DNA of 64,000 bases from positions 85,362 through 149,361 of the forward strand of contig NZ_WMID02000014.1 in assembly GCF_009711165.2 (NCBI RefSeq), written 5' to 3'. Source of the stretch: Flavobacterium sp. MC2016-06. GTDB lineage: Bacteria > Bacteroidota > Bacteroidia > Flavobacteriales > Flavobacteriaceae. Both the position numbers and the translations under genes were made by a program. The notes below the pieces were generated by a model. It had not been told where the DNA came from, made no database searches, and saw nothing but the letters and a program-made list of their open reading frames with translations. Positions 42,555-50,702 of the stretch are shown here, in pieces; the first letter of the stretch is position 1, and each line of letters starts with the position of its first letter.

Positions 42555-43982
42555 ATGACTAAAACTGCTCAATCGGTATGGGAAAACTGTTTGTCCTTTA
42601 TAAAAGACAATATTCAAGATCAAGCATACAAAACTTGGTTTGAACCAATCAAATCAGTTGAGCTAACCGATAACGCATTATATATTCAAGTACCTAGTAA
42701 ATTTTTCTACGAATGGTTAGAAGAACACTACGTTAAATTATTGAAAGTTGCGCTTACCAAAGAACTGGGAAAAAACGCAAAGTTACTGTATAAAATTAAA
42801 ATGGAAAACACTTATGGTAATAAACAGCCGTTTACCGAACAGCTGCCAAGTGCCAATAGAGTGCCAATGAAACCACAAGAGGTTGATGCTCCGTTTAAAA
42901 ACTTAAATCCTGAACTTAAAAATCCTTTTGTAATTCCTGGAATTAGAAATTTAAAAATTGAATCGCAATTAAATGCGAACTACAGTTTTGATAATTTCCT
43001 TGAAGGAGATTCTAACCGTTTAGCTCGTTCTGCAGGAATGGCTGTTGCCAATAAACCTGGAGGAACTTCATTTAATCCATTATTGATTTTTGGAGGAGTT
43101 GGTTTAGGAAAAACACACTTAGCACATGCTATAGGTGTGGAAGTAAAAGATAAATATCCTGAAAAAACGGTTTTATATATTTCTGCCGAAATTTTCACAC
43201 AACAATATATTGACTCTGTAAAAAAGAATAATCGTAATGATTTCATTCACTTTTACCAATTAATCGATGTTTTAATTATTGACGACGTTCAGTTTTTATC
43301 TGGGAAATCTGGAACTCAGGACGTTTTCTTCCATATTTTTAATTATTTACATCAAAACGGAAAACAGGTAATTCTAACATCTGACAAAGCTCCTGTTGAT
43401 ATGCAGGATATTGAGCAGCGTTTGTTATCTCGTTTTAAATGGGGACTTTCTGCTGAGTTACATCAGCCAGATTACGAAACTCGTGTCTCGATCTTAAAAA
43501 ACATTTTATATCGTGATGGTGTTGAAATGCCAGAAGACATTATTGAATATGTTGCCCGCAATATCAAATCTAATGTTAGAGAACTTGAAGGTGCAATTAT
43601 CTCTTTAATCGCTCAATCTTCTTTCAATAAAAAAGAAGTTACTATAGAGCTTGCTAAAAGTGTTGTAGAGAAATTTGTTAAGAACGTAAAGAGAGAAATC
43701 TCTATCGATTATATTCAGAAAATTGTGTCTGATTATTTCCAATTAGATATTGAAACACTTCAATCTAAAACCAGAAAAAGGCACGTTGTGCAAGCAAGAC
43801 AATTGGCCATGTTTTTTGCAAAGAAATTTACCAAAGCTTCTTTGGCAAACATTGGTTCACAAATTGGAGACCGTGATCACGCTACTGTATTACACGCTTG
43901 TAAAACAGTTGATAATTTAGTTTCTACAGACAAACAATTCAAGAAATTTGTCGAAGACATCAACAAGAAATTAACGCTATAA
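42555..43982 (+). CDS. dnaA: Chromosomal replication initiator DnaA
   Basis: AAA+ initiator of 475 residues: domain I (1-90, AQSVWENCLSFIKDNIQDQA), a variable linker, the ATPase domain with Walker A GGVGLGKTHLAHAIG (near residue 180), Walker B VLIIDDVQFLSG, sensor motif LLSRFKWG and arginine-finger region, and domain IV with the DNA-binding signature GDRDHATVLHACK. ATG start. Upstream 185 bp are AT-rich but I see no DnaA-box cluster there. It is followed 9 bp later by the phosphatase gene, so cotranscription is likely. Confidence 0.97.
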   Translation: MTKTAQSVWENCLSFIKDNIQDQAYKTWFEPIKSVELTDNALYIQVPSKFFYEWLEEHYVKLLKVALTKELGKNAKLLYKIKMENTYGNKQPFTEQLPSANRVPMKPQEVDAPFKNLNPELKNPFVIPGIRNLKIESQLNANYSFDNFLEGDSNRLARSAGMAVANKPGGTSFNPLLIFGGVGLGKTHLAHAIGVEVKDKYPEKTVLYISAEIFTQQYIDSVKKNNRNDFIHFYQLIDVLIIDDVQFLSGKSGTQDVFFHIFNYLHQNGKQVILTSDKAPVDMQDIEQRLLSRFKWGLSAELHQPDYETRVSILKNILYRDGVEMPEDIIEYVARNIKSNVRELEGAIISLIAQSSFNKKEVTIELAKSVVEKFVKNVKREISIDYIQKIVSDYFQLDIETLQSKTRKRHVVQARQLAMFFAKKFTKASLANIGSQIGDRDHATVLHACKTVDNLVSTDKQFKKFVEDINKKLTL

Positions 43983-43991
43983 ACGCGCATC

Positions 43992-44459
43992 ATGCCAGTA
44001 AAAATTTTAATGGTTTGTTTGGGAAATATTTGCAGATCGCCTTTAGCCGAAGGAATATTAGCCTCTAAATTACCCAAAAACTTTTTTGTAGTTGATTCTG
44101 CTGGAACTGGATCTTGGCATGTTGGCCATTCGCCCGACAAACGTTCTATTGCTGTTGCTAAAAAAAACGGCATTTCGATTGATTCTCAAAAAGGAAGACA
44201 ATTTAAAACTTCTGACTTCGAAGAATTTGATTATATTTATGTAATGGATAATTCTAATTACAGAGATGTAACTCAACTTGCAAAAACTCCTGAACACAAA
44301 GACAAGGTACAGCTTATTCTAAACGAATTATTTCCAGACGAAAACGTTGATGTACCAGATCCTTACTTTGGCGCTGCCAACGGTTTTGATAATGTTTACC
44401 AAATGCTAGACGAAGTAACTGGAATAATTGCAAAGAAACTCATCGAGAAACATTCATAA
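43992..44459 (+). CDS. Low-molecular-weight protein-tyrosine phosphatase
   Basis: A protein of 155 residues. The P-loop is CLGNICRS (Cys9, Arg15) and the general acid Asp is in VPDPYFGAANGF. The length and motifs are those of cytoplasmic LMW-PTPs, which dephosphorylate tyrosine kinases or small substrates. It begins 9 bp after dnaA and is co-directional with the methyltransferase gene after a 72-bp gap. No tyrosine kinase gene is nearby. Confidence 0.94.
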   Translation: MPVKILMVCLGNICRSPLAEGILASKLPKNFFVVDSAGTGSWHVGHSPDKRSIAVAKKNGISIDSQKGRQFKTSDFEEFDYIYVMDNSNYRDVTQLAKTPEHKDKVQLILNELFPDENVDVPDPYFGAANGFDNVYQMLDEVTGIIAKKLIEKHS

Positions 44460-44531
44460 CTCACCTCTTTTCAATTATTATTACAAAATAGTTGAAGATA
44501 ATTTCGTTTTACAAACCATAAAAAAACGCAC

Positions 44532-45245
44532 ATGAAACTTCTAGGAAAACTATATTTAATTCCAACAACTATGGGCGAAAGCGATCCGATGGACGTTTTA
44601 CCGCAAACAGTAAAAAGAAGTATCGAACTTATAGATCATTATATTGTTGAGAATGACAAAACGGCTAGAAAATCTATAAAAGCAGTTTATCCTGAAAAGA
44701 AACAATCAGAATTGGTTCTTTTTACGCTGAACAAACGTACGGAACCAAGCGAACATTTAGACTTTATAAAACCTTTATTAGAAGGAAAAAATATGGGTTT
44801 AATGAGCGAAGCTGGTTGTCCTGGTGTTGCAGATCCTGGTGCTGTAATTGTAAAATTAGCACACGAAAAAGGAATTCAAGTTGTACCTTTAGTTGGCCCT
44901 TCGTCTATTTTATTAGCCATGATGGCTTCTGGAATGAACGGACAAAGTTTTACTTTCAATGGTTATTTACCTATTGATAAAGACGAGAAAAAATCGGCTT
45001 TAAAATATTTTGAGAAATTATCTCAGGATAAAAACCAATCGCAGCTTTTTATTGAAACTCCATACAGAAACAATAAACTAGTTGAAGATATTTTACAGAT
45101 CTTAAATCCTGCAACCCATCTTTGTATTGCTACTGATATTACATTGCCAACAGAATTTATAAAAACTATGCGAATTTCTGATTGGAAGAAACTTAAAGTT
45201 GATTTACATAATCGACCTACGATTTTTATTATTCATAAAATGTAA
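44532..45245 (+). CDS. SAM-dependent methyltransferase, tetrapyrrole-methylase superfamily (RsmI-related)
   Basis: A protein of 237 residues of the tetrapyrrole/diphthine methylase fold: GKLYLIPTTMGESDPMDVLP, LMSEAGCPGVADPGAVIVKLA (SAM-binding loop) and VPLVGPSSILLAMMASGMNG, with a C-terminal half matching RsmI-like proteins. Bacteroidota usually carry this next to a true RsmI. The substrate could be rRNA or another target; I do not assign one. Between the LMW-PTP and the TonB-C protein on the same strand. Confidence 0.9.
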   Translation: MKLLGKLYLIPTTMGESDPMDVLPQTVKRSIELIDHYIVENDKTARKSIKAVYPEKKQSELVLFTLNKRTEPSEHLDFIKPLLEGKNMGLMSEAGCPGVADPGAVIVKLAHEKGIQVVPLVGPSSILLAMMASGMNGQSFTFNGYLPIDKDEKKSALKYFEKLSQDKNQSQLFIETPYRNNKLVEDILQILNPATHLCIATDITLPTEFIKTMRISDWKKLKVDLHNRPTIFIIHKM

Positions 45246-45268
45246 AGCAACATTTAAAGCATTCTAAA

Positions 45269-45718
45269 ATGAAAAAGTTTTTAATTCTGATTTTAATTTG
45301 TTTAGTACAAAATATATCTTCTCAGACTATTAAAGAAGATTCTAAAACTGAAATACCCTCAAATGAATTATTTAAAAGTCAAGAGGTAAAAGGTCCGGAT
45401 TATATCTATAATACTGCTGCCGTAGAAATAAAACCAGAATTTCCTGGAGAACAGCAAGCACTCGATAAATTCATTAAAGAAAATTATAAAAACCCAAAAG
45501 ATAAAACACTTAAAGGAAACGTATATCTGACTTTTATAATAGAAAAAGATGGTTCATTAAGCGATATTAAAGTATTAAGAGATATTGGTTCTGTTACTGG
45601 CTCTGAAGCTATCCGTGTTTTAAAGACTTCTCCAAATTGGATTCCTGGAAAACAAAACAACAATGTGGTTAGAACTTTATATTCATTACCAATTTCTATA
45701 AATAATTTCTTAAAGTAA
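45269..45718 (+). CDS. Secreted TonB C-terminal domain protein
   Basis: A protein of 149 residues. A signal peptide (FLILILICLVQNISSQ) is followed by a short linker and a TonB_C domain (about residues 65-149) with LKGNVYLTFIIEKDGSLSDI and SPNWIPGKQNNNVVRTLYSL, split in the chain. No membrane anchor helix or proline-rich spanning region exists, so it is not a standard energy transducer. Bacteroidota have many such free-standing TonB_C proteins. A role in receptor gating or interaction is possible. It follows the methyltransferase by 23 bp. Confidence 0.87.
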   Translation: MKKFLILILICLVQNISSQTIKEDSKTEIPSNELFKSQEVKGPDYIYNTAAVEIKPEFPGEQQALDKFIKENYKNPKDKTLKGNVYLTFIIEKDGSLSDIKVLRDIGSVTGSEAIRVLKTSPNWIPGKQNNNVVRTLYSLPISINNFLK

Positions 45719-45784
45719 TTATTCAAAAAAATAAAATTTGCCTTATATTGTACTCACAAGTTTTTCCCGTAATCAAACTTTTTC

Positions 45785-46912
45785 ATGAGTAAACTTCCTA
45801 ACATAACCACAAGTATTTTTACAGTAATGTCTAAAATGGCAGCTGATTATAATGCGATTAACCTTTCGCAGGGATTTCCAAACTTTCCTGTTGACGAAAG
45901 ATTAACCGATATTTTAGCGAAGTTGACGAAGGAAAATGTACATCAATATACTCCAATGGCAGGTTTCCCACCATTGATGAATCAAATTGCAAAACTGGTC
46001 AAGAATTCGTACAACAGAACAATTCAACCTGAAACTGAGCTTTTAGTAACTGCAGGCGCTACTCAAGGAATATTTACCACTATTTTGGCTTTAGTAAAAA
46101 CTGGTGACGAAGTTATTATTCTTGACCCAAGTTATGATTCTTACGAATCTCCTGTTTTACTTTGCAATGCTAAACCTGTTAGAGTTGCCTTAAACGACGA
46201 TTATACTCCAAATTGGGAAACAATAGAAAAAGCTTGTTCTTCAAAAAGCAAGCTTATTATCATTAATAATCCACACAATCCAACAGGAAAAATCTTGAAG
46301 GAAGACGATTTTTTACAACTAGAAAGAATACTTTCCAAACATCCTGATCTTCTCGTTTTATCTGATGAAGTTTACGAATACATTACTTTTGAAGAAAAAC
46401 ACATTTCGGCTCACACCAGAGAAGCTTTATTAAACCGTACTATAATGGTTTCTTCTTTCGGAAAATCATTTCACATTACAGGCTGGAAAATTGGTTATAC
46501 CGTTGCTCCAGAATATTTGATGAAAGAAATTAAAAAAGTACATCAATTTTTAGTTTTCAGTGTTAATAGTATTTCTCAAGCAGCGATAAGTGAGTATTTA
46601 GATATTGTAGATGTCAATCTTTTGGGAAAATTCTATCAAGAGAAAAGAGATTATTTCCAGAAACTACTTCAAAACAGTCGATTTGAATTAAAACCCTGCG
46701 AAGGAACTTATTTTCAAGTGGCTTCTTATTCTTCTATTTCAGAGGAAGATGATGTTACTTTCTGCAAAAAATTAATTACAGATCATGGCGTGGCCGCTAT
46801 TCCTATTTCAACATTTTATTCCGATCATAAAGACCAAAAATTAATACGTTTTTGTTTTGCTAAAGACGACTTTACATTAGAGGCTGCAGCAAAAAAAATA
46901 TGCGATATATAA
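45785..46912 (+). CDS. PLP-dependent methionine/aromatic aminotransferase (YbdL type)
   Basis: Fold-type I aminotransferase of 375 residues acting on keto acids such as 4-methylthio-2-oxobutanoate. It has the SQGFPNFPVDERL substrate-entry stretch, the NNPHNPTGK cofactor loop, the Asp-x-x-Tyr of SDEVYEYITF, the PLP lysine in SSFGKSFHITGWKIGY (near residue 228), and the terminal Arg in LIRFCFAKDD. The YbdL group uses methionine as the amino donor in the methionine salvage pathway. Alone on its strand in this interval, with an ATG start. Confidence 0.93.
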   Translation: MSKLPNITTSIFTVMSKMAADYNAINLSQGFPNFPVDERLTDILAKLTKENVHQYTPMAGFPPLMNQIAKLVKNSYNRTIQPETELLVTAGATQGIFTTILALVKTGDEVIILDPSYDSYESPVLLCNAKPVRVALNDDYTPNWETIEKACSSKSKLIIINNPHNPTGKILKEDDFLQLERILSKHPDLLVLSDEVYEYITFEEKHISAHTREALLNRTIMVSSFGKSFHITGWKIGYTVAPEYLMKEIKKVHQFLVFSVNSISQAAISEYLDIVDVNLLGKFYQEKRDYFQKLLQNSRFELKPCEGTYFQVASYSSISEEDDVTFCKKLITDHGVAAIPISTFYSDHKDQKLIRFCFAKDDFTLEAAAKKICDI

Positions 46913-46987
46913 AATTTATCAAAATTTTATAACAATATTATGCACGCATCCTATTTATTTAATTAATATTGTAAAAAAAAGAAAAGT

Positions 46988-47869
46988 ATGAGCTATACAG
47001 ATAAGATGTTACGTGATGATGCTTTACAAGGCAAAGTTATTGTTGTTACAGGTGGCGGAAGTGGTTTGGGAAAAGCCATGACTAAATATTTTTTAGAATT
47101 AGGAGCTCAGGTAGCAATTACTTCTAGAGATTTAGAAAAGCTAAAAGCTACTGCAACTGAACTGGAAAATGAAACTGGCGGAAAATGTCTTCCACTTCAA
47201 TGTGATGTTCGTCATTATGAAGAAGTAGAAAACATGCTTCAAGAAGTTTTAAAAGCTTTTGGAAAAGTTGACGTTCTATTGAATAATGCAGCTGGAAACT
47301 TTATTTCGCCAACAGAAAGATTGTCTGCAAACGCATTTGACACTGTTATAGATATCGTACTTAAAGGTTCTAAAAACTGCACACTAGCTTTTGGAAAACA
47401 CTGGATCGACAGCAAACAAACATCGGCTACAATTTTAAATATTGTTACAACATATGCTTGGACAGGTTCTGCGTATGTTGTGCCTAGCGCAACTGCAAAA
47501 GCTGGAGTATTAGCCATGACAAGAAGTCTTGCTGTAGAATGGGCAAAATACGGAATTCGTTCTAATGCAATTGCACCGGGACCATTCCCAACAAAAGGAG
47601 CTTGGGACAGATTATTGCCTGGTGATTTAGCCGAAAAATTTGATATGGCTAAAAAAGTGCCATTAAAACGTGTAGGTGACCACCAAGAATTAGCAAATTT
47701 AGCAGCTTATTTAGTTTCTGATTTCTCTGCTTATGTAAACGGTGATGTTATTACAATTGATGGTGGTGAATGGCTAAAAGGTGCTGGACAATTTAATTTA
47801 TTAGAAGCAATTCCAGAAGAACTTTGGGATCAGCTAGAAATGATGATAAAAGCAAAAAAGAATAAATAA
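46988..47869 (+). CDS. SDR family oxidoreductase, 2,4-dienoyl-CoA reductase-like
   Basis: NADP-dependent SDR of 293 residues. It has the cofactor motif VTGGGSGLGKAMT (near residues 18-30), LLNNAAGNF in place of NNAG, and VVPSATAKAGVLAMTRSLAVEW, where the YxxxK tyrosine is replaced by Ser with Lys retained. Peroxisomal-type dienoyl-CoA reductases show a similar non-canonical site. The C-terminal GGEWLKGAGQF motif is also typical of that group. Likely in unsaturated fatty-acid oxidation. Monocistronic, ended by a good terminator. Confidence 0.9.
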   Translation: MSYTDKMLRDDALQGKVIVVTGGGSGLGKAMTKYFLELGAQVAITSRDLEKLKATATELENETGGKCLPLQCDVRHYEEVENMLQEVLKAFGKVDVLLNNAAGNFISPTERLSANAFDTVIDIVLKGSKNCTLAFGKHWIDSKQTSATILNIVTTYAWTGSAYVVPSATAKAGVLAMTRSLAVEWAKYGIRSNAIAPGPFPTKGAWDRLLPGDLAEKFDMAKKVPLKRVGDHQELANLAAYLVSDFSAYVNGDVITIDGGEWLKGAGQFNLLEAIPEELWDQLEMMIKAKKNK

Positions 47870-47922
47870 TTACAAAGTGCTTACTAAGGTCAGAATATAT
47901 TAAAACTATACTGATTGCACGA

Positions 47923-47952
47923 AAATCCCGAAGGTTTACTTTCGGGATTTTT
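47923..47952 (+). terminator. Terminator after the dienoyl-CoA reductase-like gene
   Basis: Stem aaatcccgaa / ttcgggattt followed by a long T run. Confidence 0.9.
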
Positions 47953-47956
47953 TTTA

Positions 47957-48043
47957 TTAAACCATATAAGTCATATAAGTTCATTAAAAAGAATTTCGAA
48001 ATTACGCAGTTGCTTATATTGACTTATATAACTTATATGGTTT
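47957..48043. repeat. Palindrome of the 'atataag' family
   Basis: ttaaaccatataagtcatataag (left) and cttatataacttatatggtttaa (right) are complementary at most positions with a long inner loop. The word order matches 5879-5942 read on the other strand. With the terminator it fills the 310-bp gap before udk; the rest is AT-rich. Confidence 0.75.
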
Positions 48044-48146
48044 AAATAATTCGCAATTTGAAATAGCAATCTTAATGTTTAATTAAACTTCTGATTATAA
48101 ATTCAATTTTAAAGTTCGGATTCCGTTATCAATCCACATAAATTAT

Positions 48147-48154
48147 TATTTTTG
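48147..48154 (+). promoter_or_regulatory. -7 element for udk
   Basis: TATTTTTG matches TAnnTTTG, 26 bases before the ATG. No clear -33 element. Confidence 0.45.
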
Positions 48155-48180
48155 CCAAACAAATATATAACATCAATTTT

Positions 48181-48789
48181 ATGCTCATTATTGGACTTGC
48201 AGGAGGAACAGGAAGTGGAAAAACAACAGTAGTACACCAAATTATGAACGAATTACCAGACACAGAAGTTGGCGTAATTTCTCAAGATTCGTACTATAAA
48301 GCGACTAATAGTTTATCATTTGATGAAAGAGCTTTAATTAATTTCGATCACCCTCGTGCGATAGATTTTGAATTATTAGTAAACCATTTAAAAGCTTTAA
48401 AAGCAGGCGAAACAATCGATCAACCGGTTTATTCTTTTATTCAACATAATAGAACCGACGACACTGTATCAACTCATCCAAGAAAAGTAATGATTGTTGA
48501 AGGAATTTTAATTCTGACAAATCCGGAATTACGTGAACTTTTTGACATTAAAGTGTTCGTTCACGCTGATTCTGACGAAAGGTTAATCCGCCGTTTAAAA
48601 AGAGATATTTCGGAACGCGGACGTGATATCGATGAGGTTTTAACACGTTATCAGAACACATTAAAACCTATGCATGAGCAATTTATAGAGCCATCAAAAG
48701 CTTTTGCGGACATCATCATTCCTAATGACAAATACAATACGGTAGCAATAGATGTGGTTCGTGCTGTAATTAATCAGAGAATTTCATAA
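48181..48789 (+). CDS. udk: Uridine kinase
   Basis: Phosphorylates uridine and cytidine to the monophosphates in nucleoside salvage. The protein has 202 residues with the P-loop GLAGGTGSGKTTV (residues 5-17), VISQDSYYK, NFDHPRAIDFELL, VEGILIL and the arginine-rich lid RLIRRLKRDISERGRD. Standard length. It is followed by a palindromic repeat and an FtsB-like gene, so the operon context is weak. Confidence 0.96.
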   Translation: MLIIGLAGGTGSGKTTVVHQIMNELPDTEVGVISQDSYYKATNSLSFDERALINFDHPRAIDFELLVNHLKALKAGETIDQPVYSFIQHNRTDDTVSTHPRKVMIVEGILILTNPELRELFDIKVFVHADSDERLIRRLKRDISERGRDIDEVLTRYQNTLKPMHEQFIEPSKAFADIIIPNDKYNTVAIDVVRAVINQRIS

Positions 48790-48820
48790 TTTTTATTGTA
48801 AATTTATTCCATAAAAATAA

Positions 48821-48897
48821 GGAGCTATTCCCGCTCTCGCCTTTATCTTTTTATGGCAGAAAAAGCCATAAAAAGGATATCGGCTCCATCGGGGCTA
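48821..48897. repeat. Copy of the 'tcccgct...ggggcta' repeat
   Basis: ggagctattcccgctctcgcc on the left and ggctccatcggggcta on the right, with an inner tttttatggc/gccataaaaa hairpin. It is in the same family as 37985-38055. Confidence 0.75.
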
Positions 48898-48946
48898 AAA
48901 GGCCAATTTAATTATTAAGATAAAAGCGTTTAAATTGAAACTTAAA

Positions 48947-49276
48947 ATGAAAAATCCATACAAAGACAAATCTTGGTTTAAACTCGTAGGCAATAAATAT
49001 GTCTGGGTATTACTATTTTTTGTGATATGGATGCTGTTTTTAGACAATTACTCTTATTTTGACCATCGTTTTTTAGACGGTCAAATAAATGAACTACAAG
49101 ACAATAAAAAGTATTATCAAGAAGAAATCAAAAAAGATCAGGAACAGATAAAACAACTTAAAAATCCTGAACAGATAGAAAAATATGCTCGCGAAAAGTA
49201 TTTTATGAAAAAAGACAGCGAAGATATTTATATCATTCAATTTGAAGGCGATACTATTCAAGACAGCAAAGAATAA
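48947..49276 (+). CDS. FtsB/DivIC-like septum formation protein
   Basis: A protein of 109 residues of the divisome. A short cytoplasmic N-terminus, one membrane helix (YVWVLLFFVIWMLFL, about 18-32), then a periplasmic coiled coil (QINELQDNKKYYQEEIKKDQ) and the conserved end NPEQIEKYAREKYFMKK. This layout is that of FtsB/DivIC, which forms the core complex with FtsL and FtsQ. A TTG at 48935 would add four residues; the ATG at 48947 is preferred. It ends 16 bp before the mutase small subunit, probably cotranscribed. Confidence 0.9.
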   Translation: MKNPYKDKSWFKLVGNKYVWVLLFFVIWMLFLDNYSYFDHRFLDGQINELQDNKKYYQEEIKKDQEQIKQLKNPEQIEKYAREKYFMKKDSEDIYIIQFEGDTIQDSKE

Positions 49277-49292
49277 TTAGAAAAAACAAACA

Positions 49293-50657
49293 ATGGCTAC
49301 TACTCTATTCGACGATTTTAATCCGATTTCATCCAAACAATGGAAACAAAAAATTCAGTTTGAATTAGATGGAGCCGATTACAACGAAACTGTTATTTGG
49401 CATTCTCCAGAAGATATTCAAGTAAAACCTTTTTATCATGGCGATGAAGCTTCTAAAACAGCTTCTGTAAAAACAGAGGCTTCTAATTTTAAAATCTGCC
49501 AGAACATATTTGTTTACGATATCGAAAAATCGATTCAAAGAGCTATAAACACACTTGAAAGAGGTGCAGAAAGTTTACGTTTTACCATTCAAAACGAAAA
49601 AACAGATGTTCAAAAATTATTAGAACATCTTCCTTTAGAAAACAGAATCGTTTACTTTAATTTGAATTTCATTTCAATCGATTTCGTAAAATTATTAGAC
49701 ACCATTTCAATTCAAAAGAAAGCCATTTTTTATTGTAATTTAGATCCGATTGGTTATTTTGCTCGAGAAGGAAACTGGTTTACAACATCAGATAAAAATA
49801 ATTTTGAAACTATAGATTTAATTTCAAAATCAACTACAAATGTATCCTTAATAAGTATAGATGCTGGTTTATATCAAAATGCTGGCGCTAATATTACACA
49901 GCAGATTGCCTATAGTTTAGCCCATGCAAACGAATACTTGAATCGTCTGCCAAATATTCCGAAACAAATTGTTTTTCAAGTTGCCGTTGGAACCAATTAT
50001 TTCTTCGAAATTGCCAAGCTGCGTGCGCTTCGAATGCTTTTTAAATTAATTGCAGCCGAATACAATCCAGATTCAGAATGTCATTTGTTGGTAACACCAA
50101 CCAAACGCAATAAAACGATTTACGATTATAATGTCAATATGCTTCGTACAACAACCGAATGCATGTCGGCAATTCTTGGCGGTGCAGATGCTGTTGCTAA
50201 TTTACCTTACGATTCTTTGTACCATAAAGACAACGAATTTGGTGACCGAATTGCTAGAAATCAATTATTGGTTTTAAAACATGAAAGTTATTTTGATAAA
50301 GTAAATAATCCTGTAGACGGAAGTTATTATATAGAAAGCTTAACCATGCAATTGGCAGAAAAAAGTCTGGCTTTGTTTAAAGATATCGAAGCAAATGGTG
50401 GCTTTTTGAAACTTTTGAATGATGGAACTATCAAGAAGAAAATTCAAGAAAGCGCTGCTAAAGAGCAAGAATTATTTGATTCTAAAAAAGAAGTTTTATT
50501 AGGCACGAATAAATATCCTAATAAAGAAGACAAAATGAAACACGATTTGGAATTATTTCCGTTTGTAAAAATAAAACCAAGAAAAACATTAATTACACCC
50601 ATTATAGAAAAAAGATTGGCCGAAAAATTAGAGCAAGAGCGACTAGAATTAGAATAA
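49293..50657 (+). CDS. mutA: Methylmalonyl-CoA mutase small (beta) subunit
   Basis: A catalytically inactive partner of the large mutase subunit, 454 residues. The TIM-barrel-like core begins with FNPISSKQWKQKIQFELDGA. It has the MLRTTTECMSAILGGADAV and NPVDGSYYIESLTMQLAEKS stretches of the mutase family. Textbook small subunits are over 600 residues and carry a degenerate B12 domain at the C-terminus; here the sequence stops near residue 454 after the core, with no such domain. The gene starts 16 bp after the FtsB-like gene and the large-subunit gene starts 45 bp after its stop. Confidence 0.94.
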   Translation: MATTLFDDFNPISSKQWKQKIQFELDGADYNETVIWHSPEDIQVKPFYHGDEASKTASVKTEASNFKICQNIFVYDIEKSIQRAINTLERGAESLRFTIQNEKTDVQKLLEHLPLENRIVYFNLNFISIDFVKLLDTISIQKKAIFYCNLDPIGYFAREGNWFTTSDKNNFETIDLISKSTTNVSLISIDAGLYQNAGANITQQIAYSLAHANEYLNRLPNIPKQIVFQVAVGTNYFFEIAKLRALRMLFKLIAAEYNPDSECHLLVTPTKRNKTIYDYNVNMLRTTTECMSAILGGADAVANLPYDSLYHKDNEFGDRIARNQLLVLKHESYFDKVNNPVDGSYYIESLTMQLAEKSLALFKDIEANGGFLKLLNDGTIKKKIQESAAKEQELFDSKKEVLLGTNKYPNKEDKMKHDLELFPFVKIKPRKTLITPIIEKRLAEKLEQERLELE

Positions 50658-50702
50658 TCATTTTTTTAAAGTAATTAATAAACTACTCAAAAGAGTATTT
50701 CA

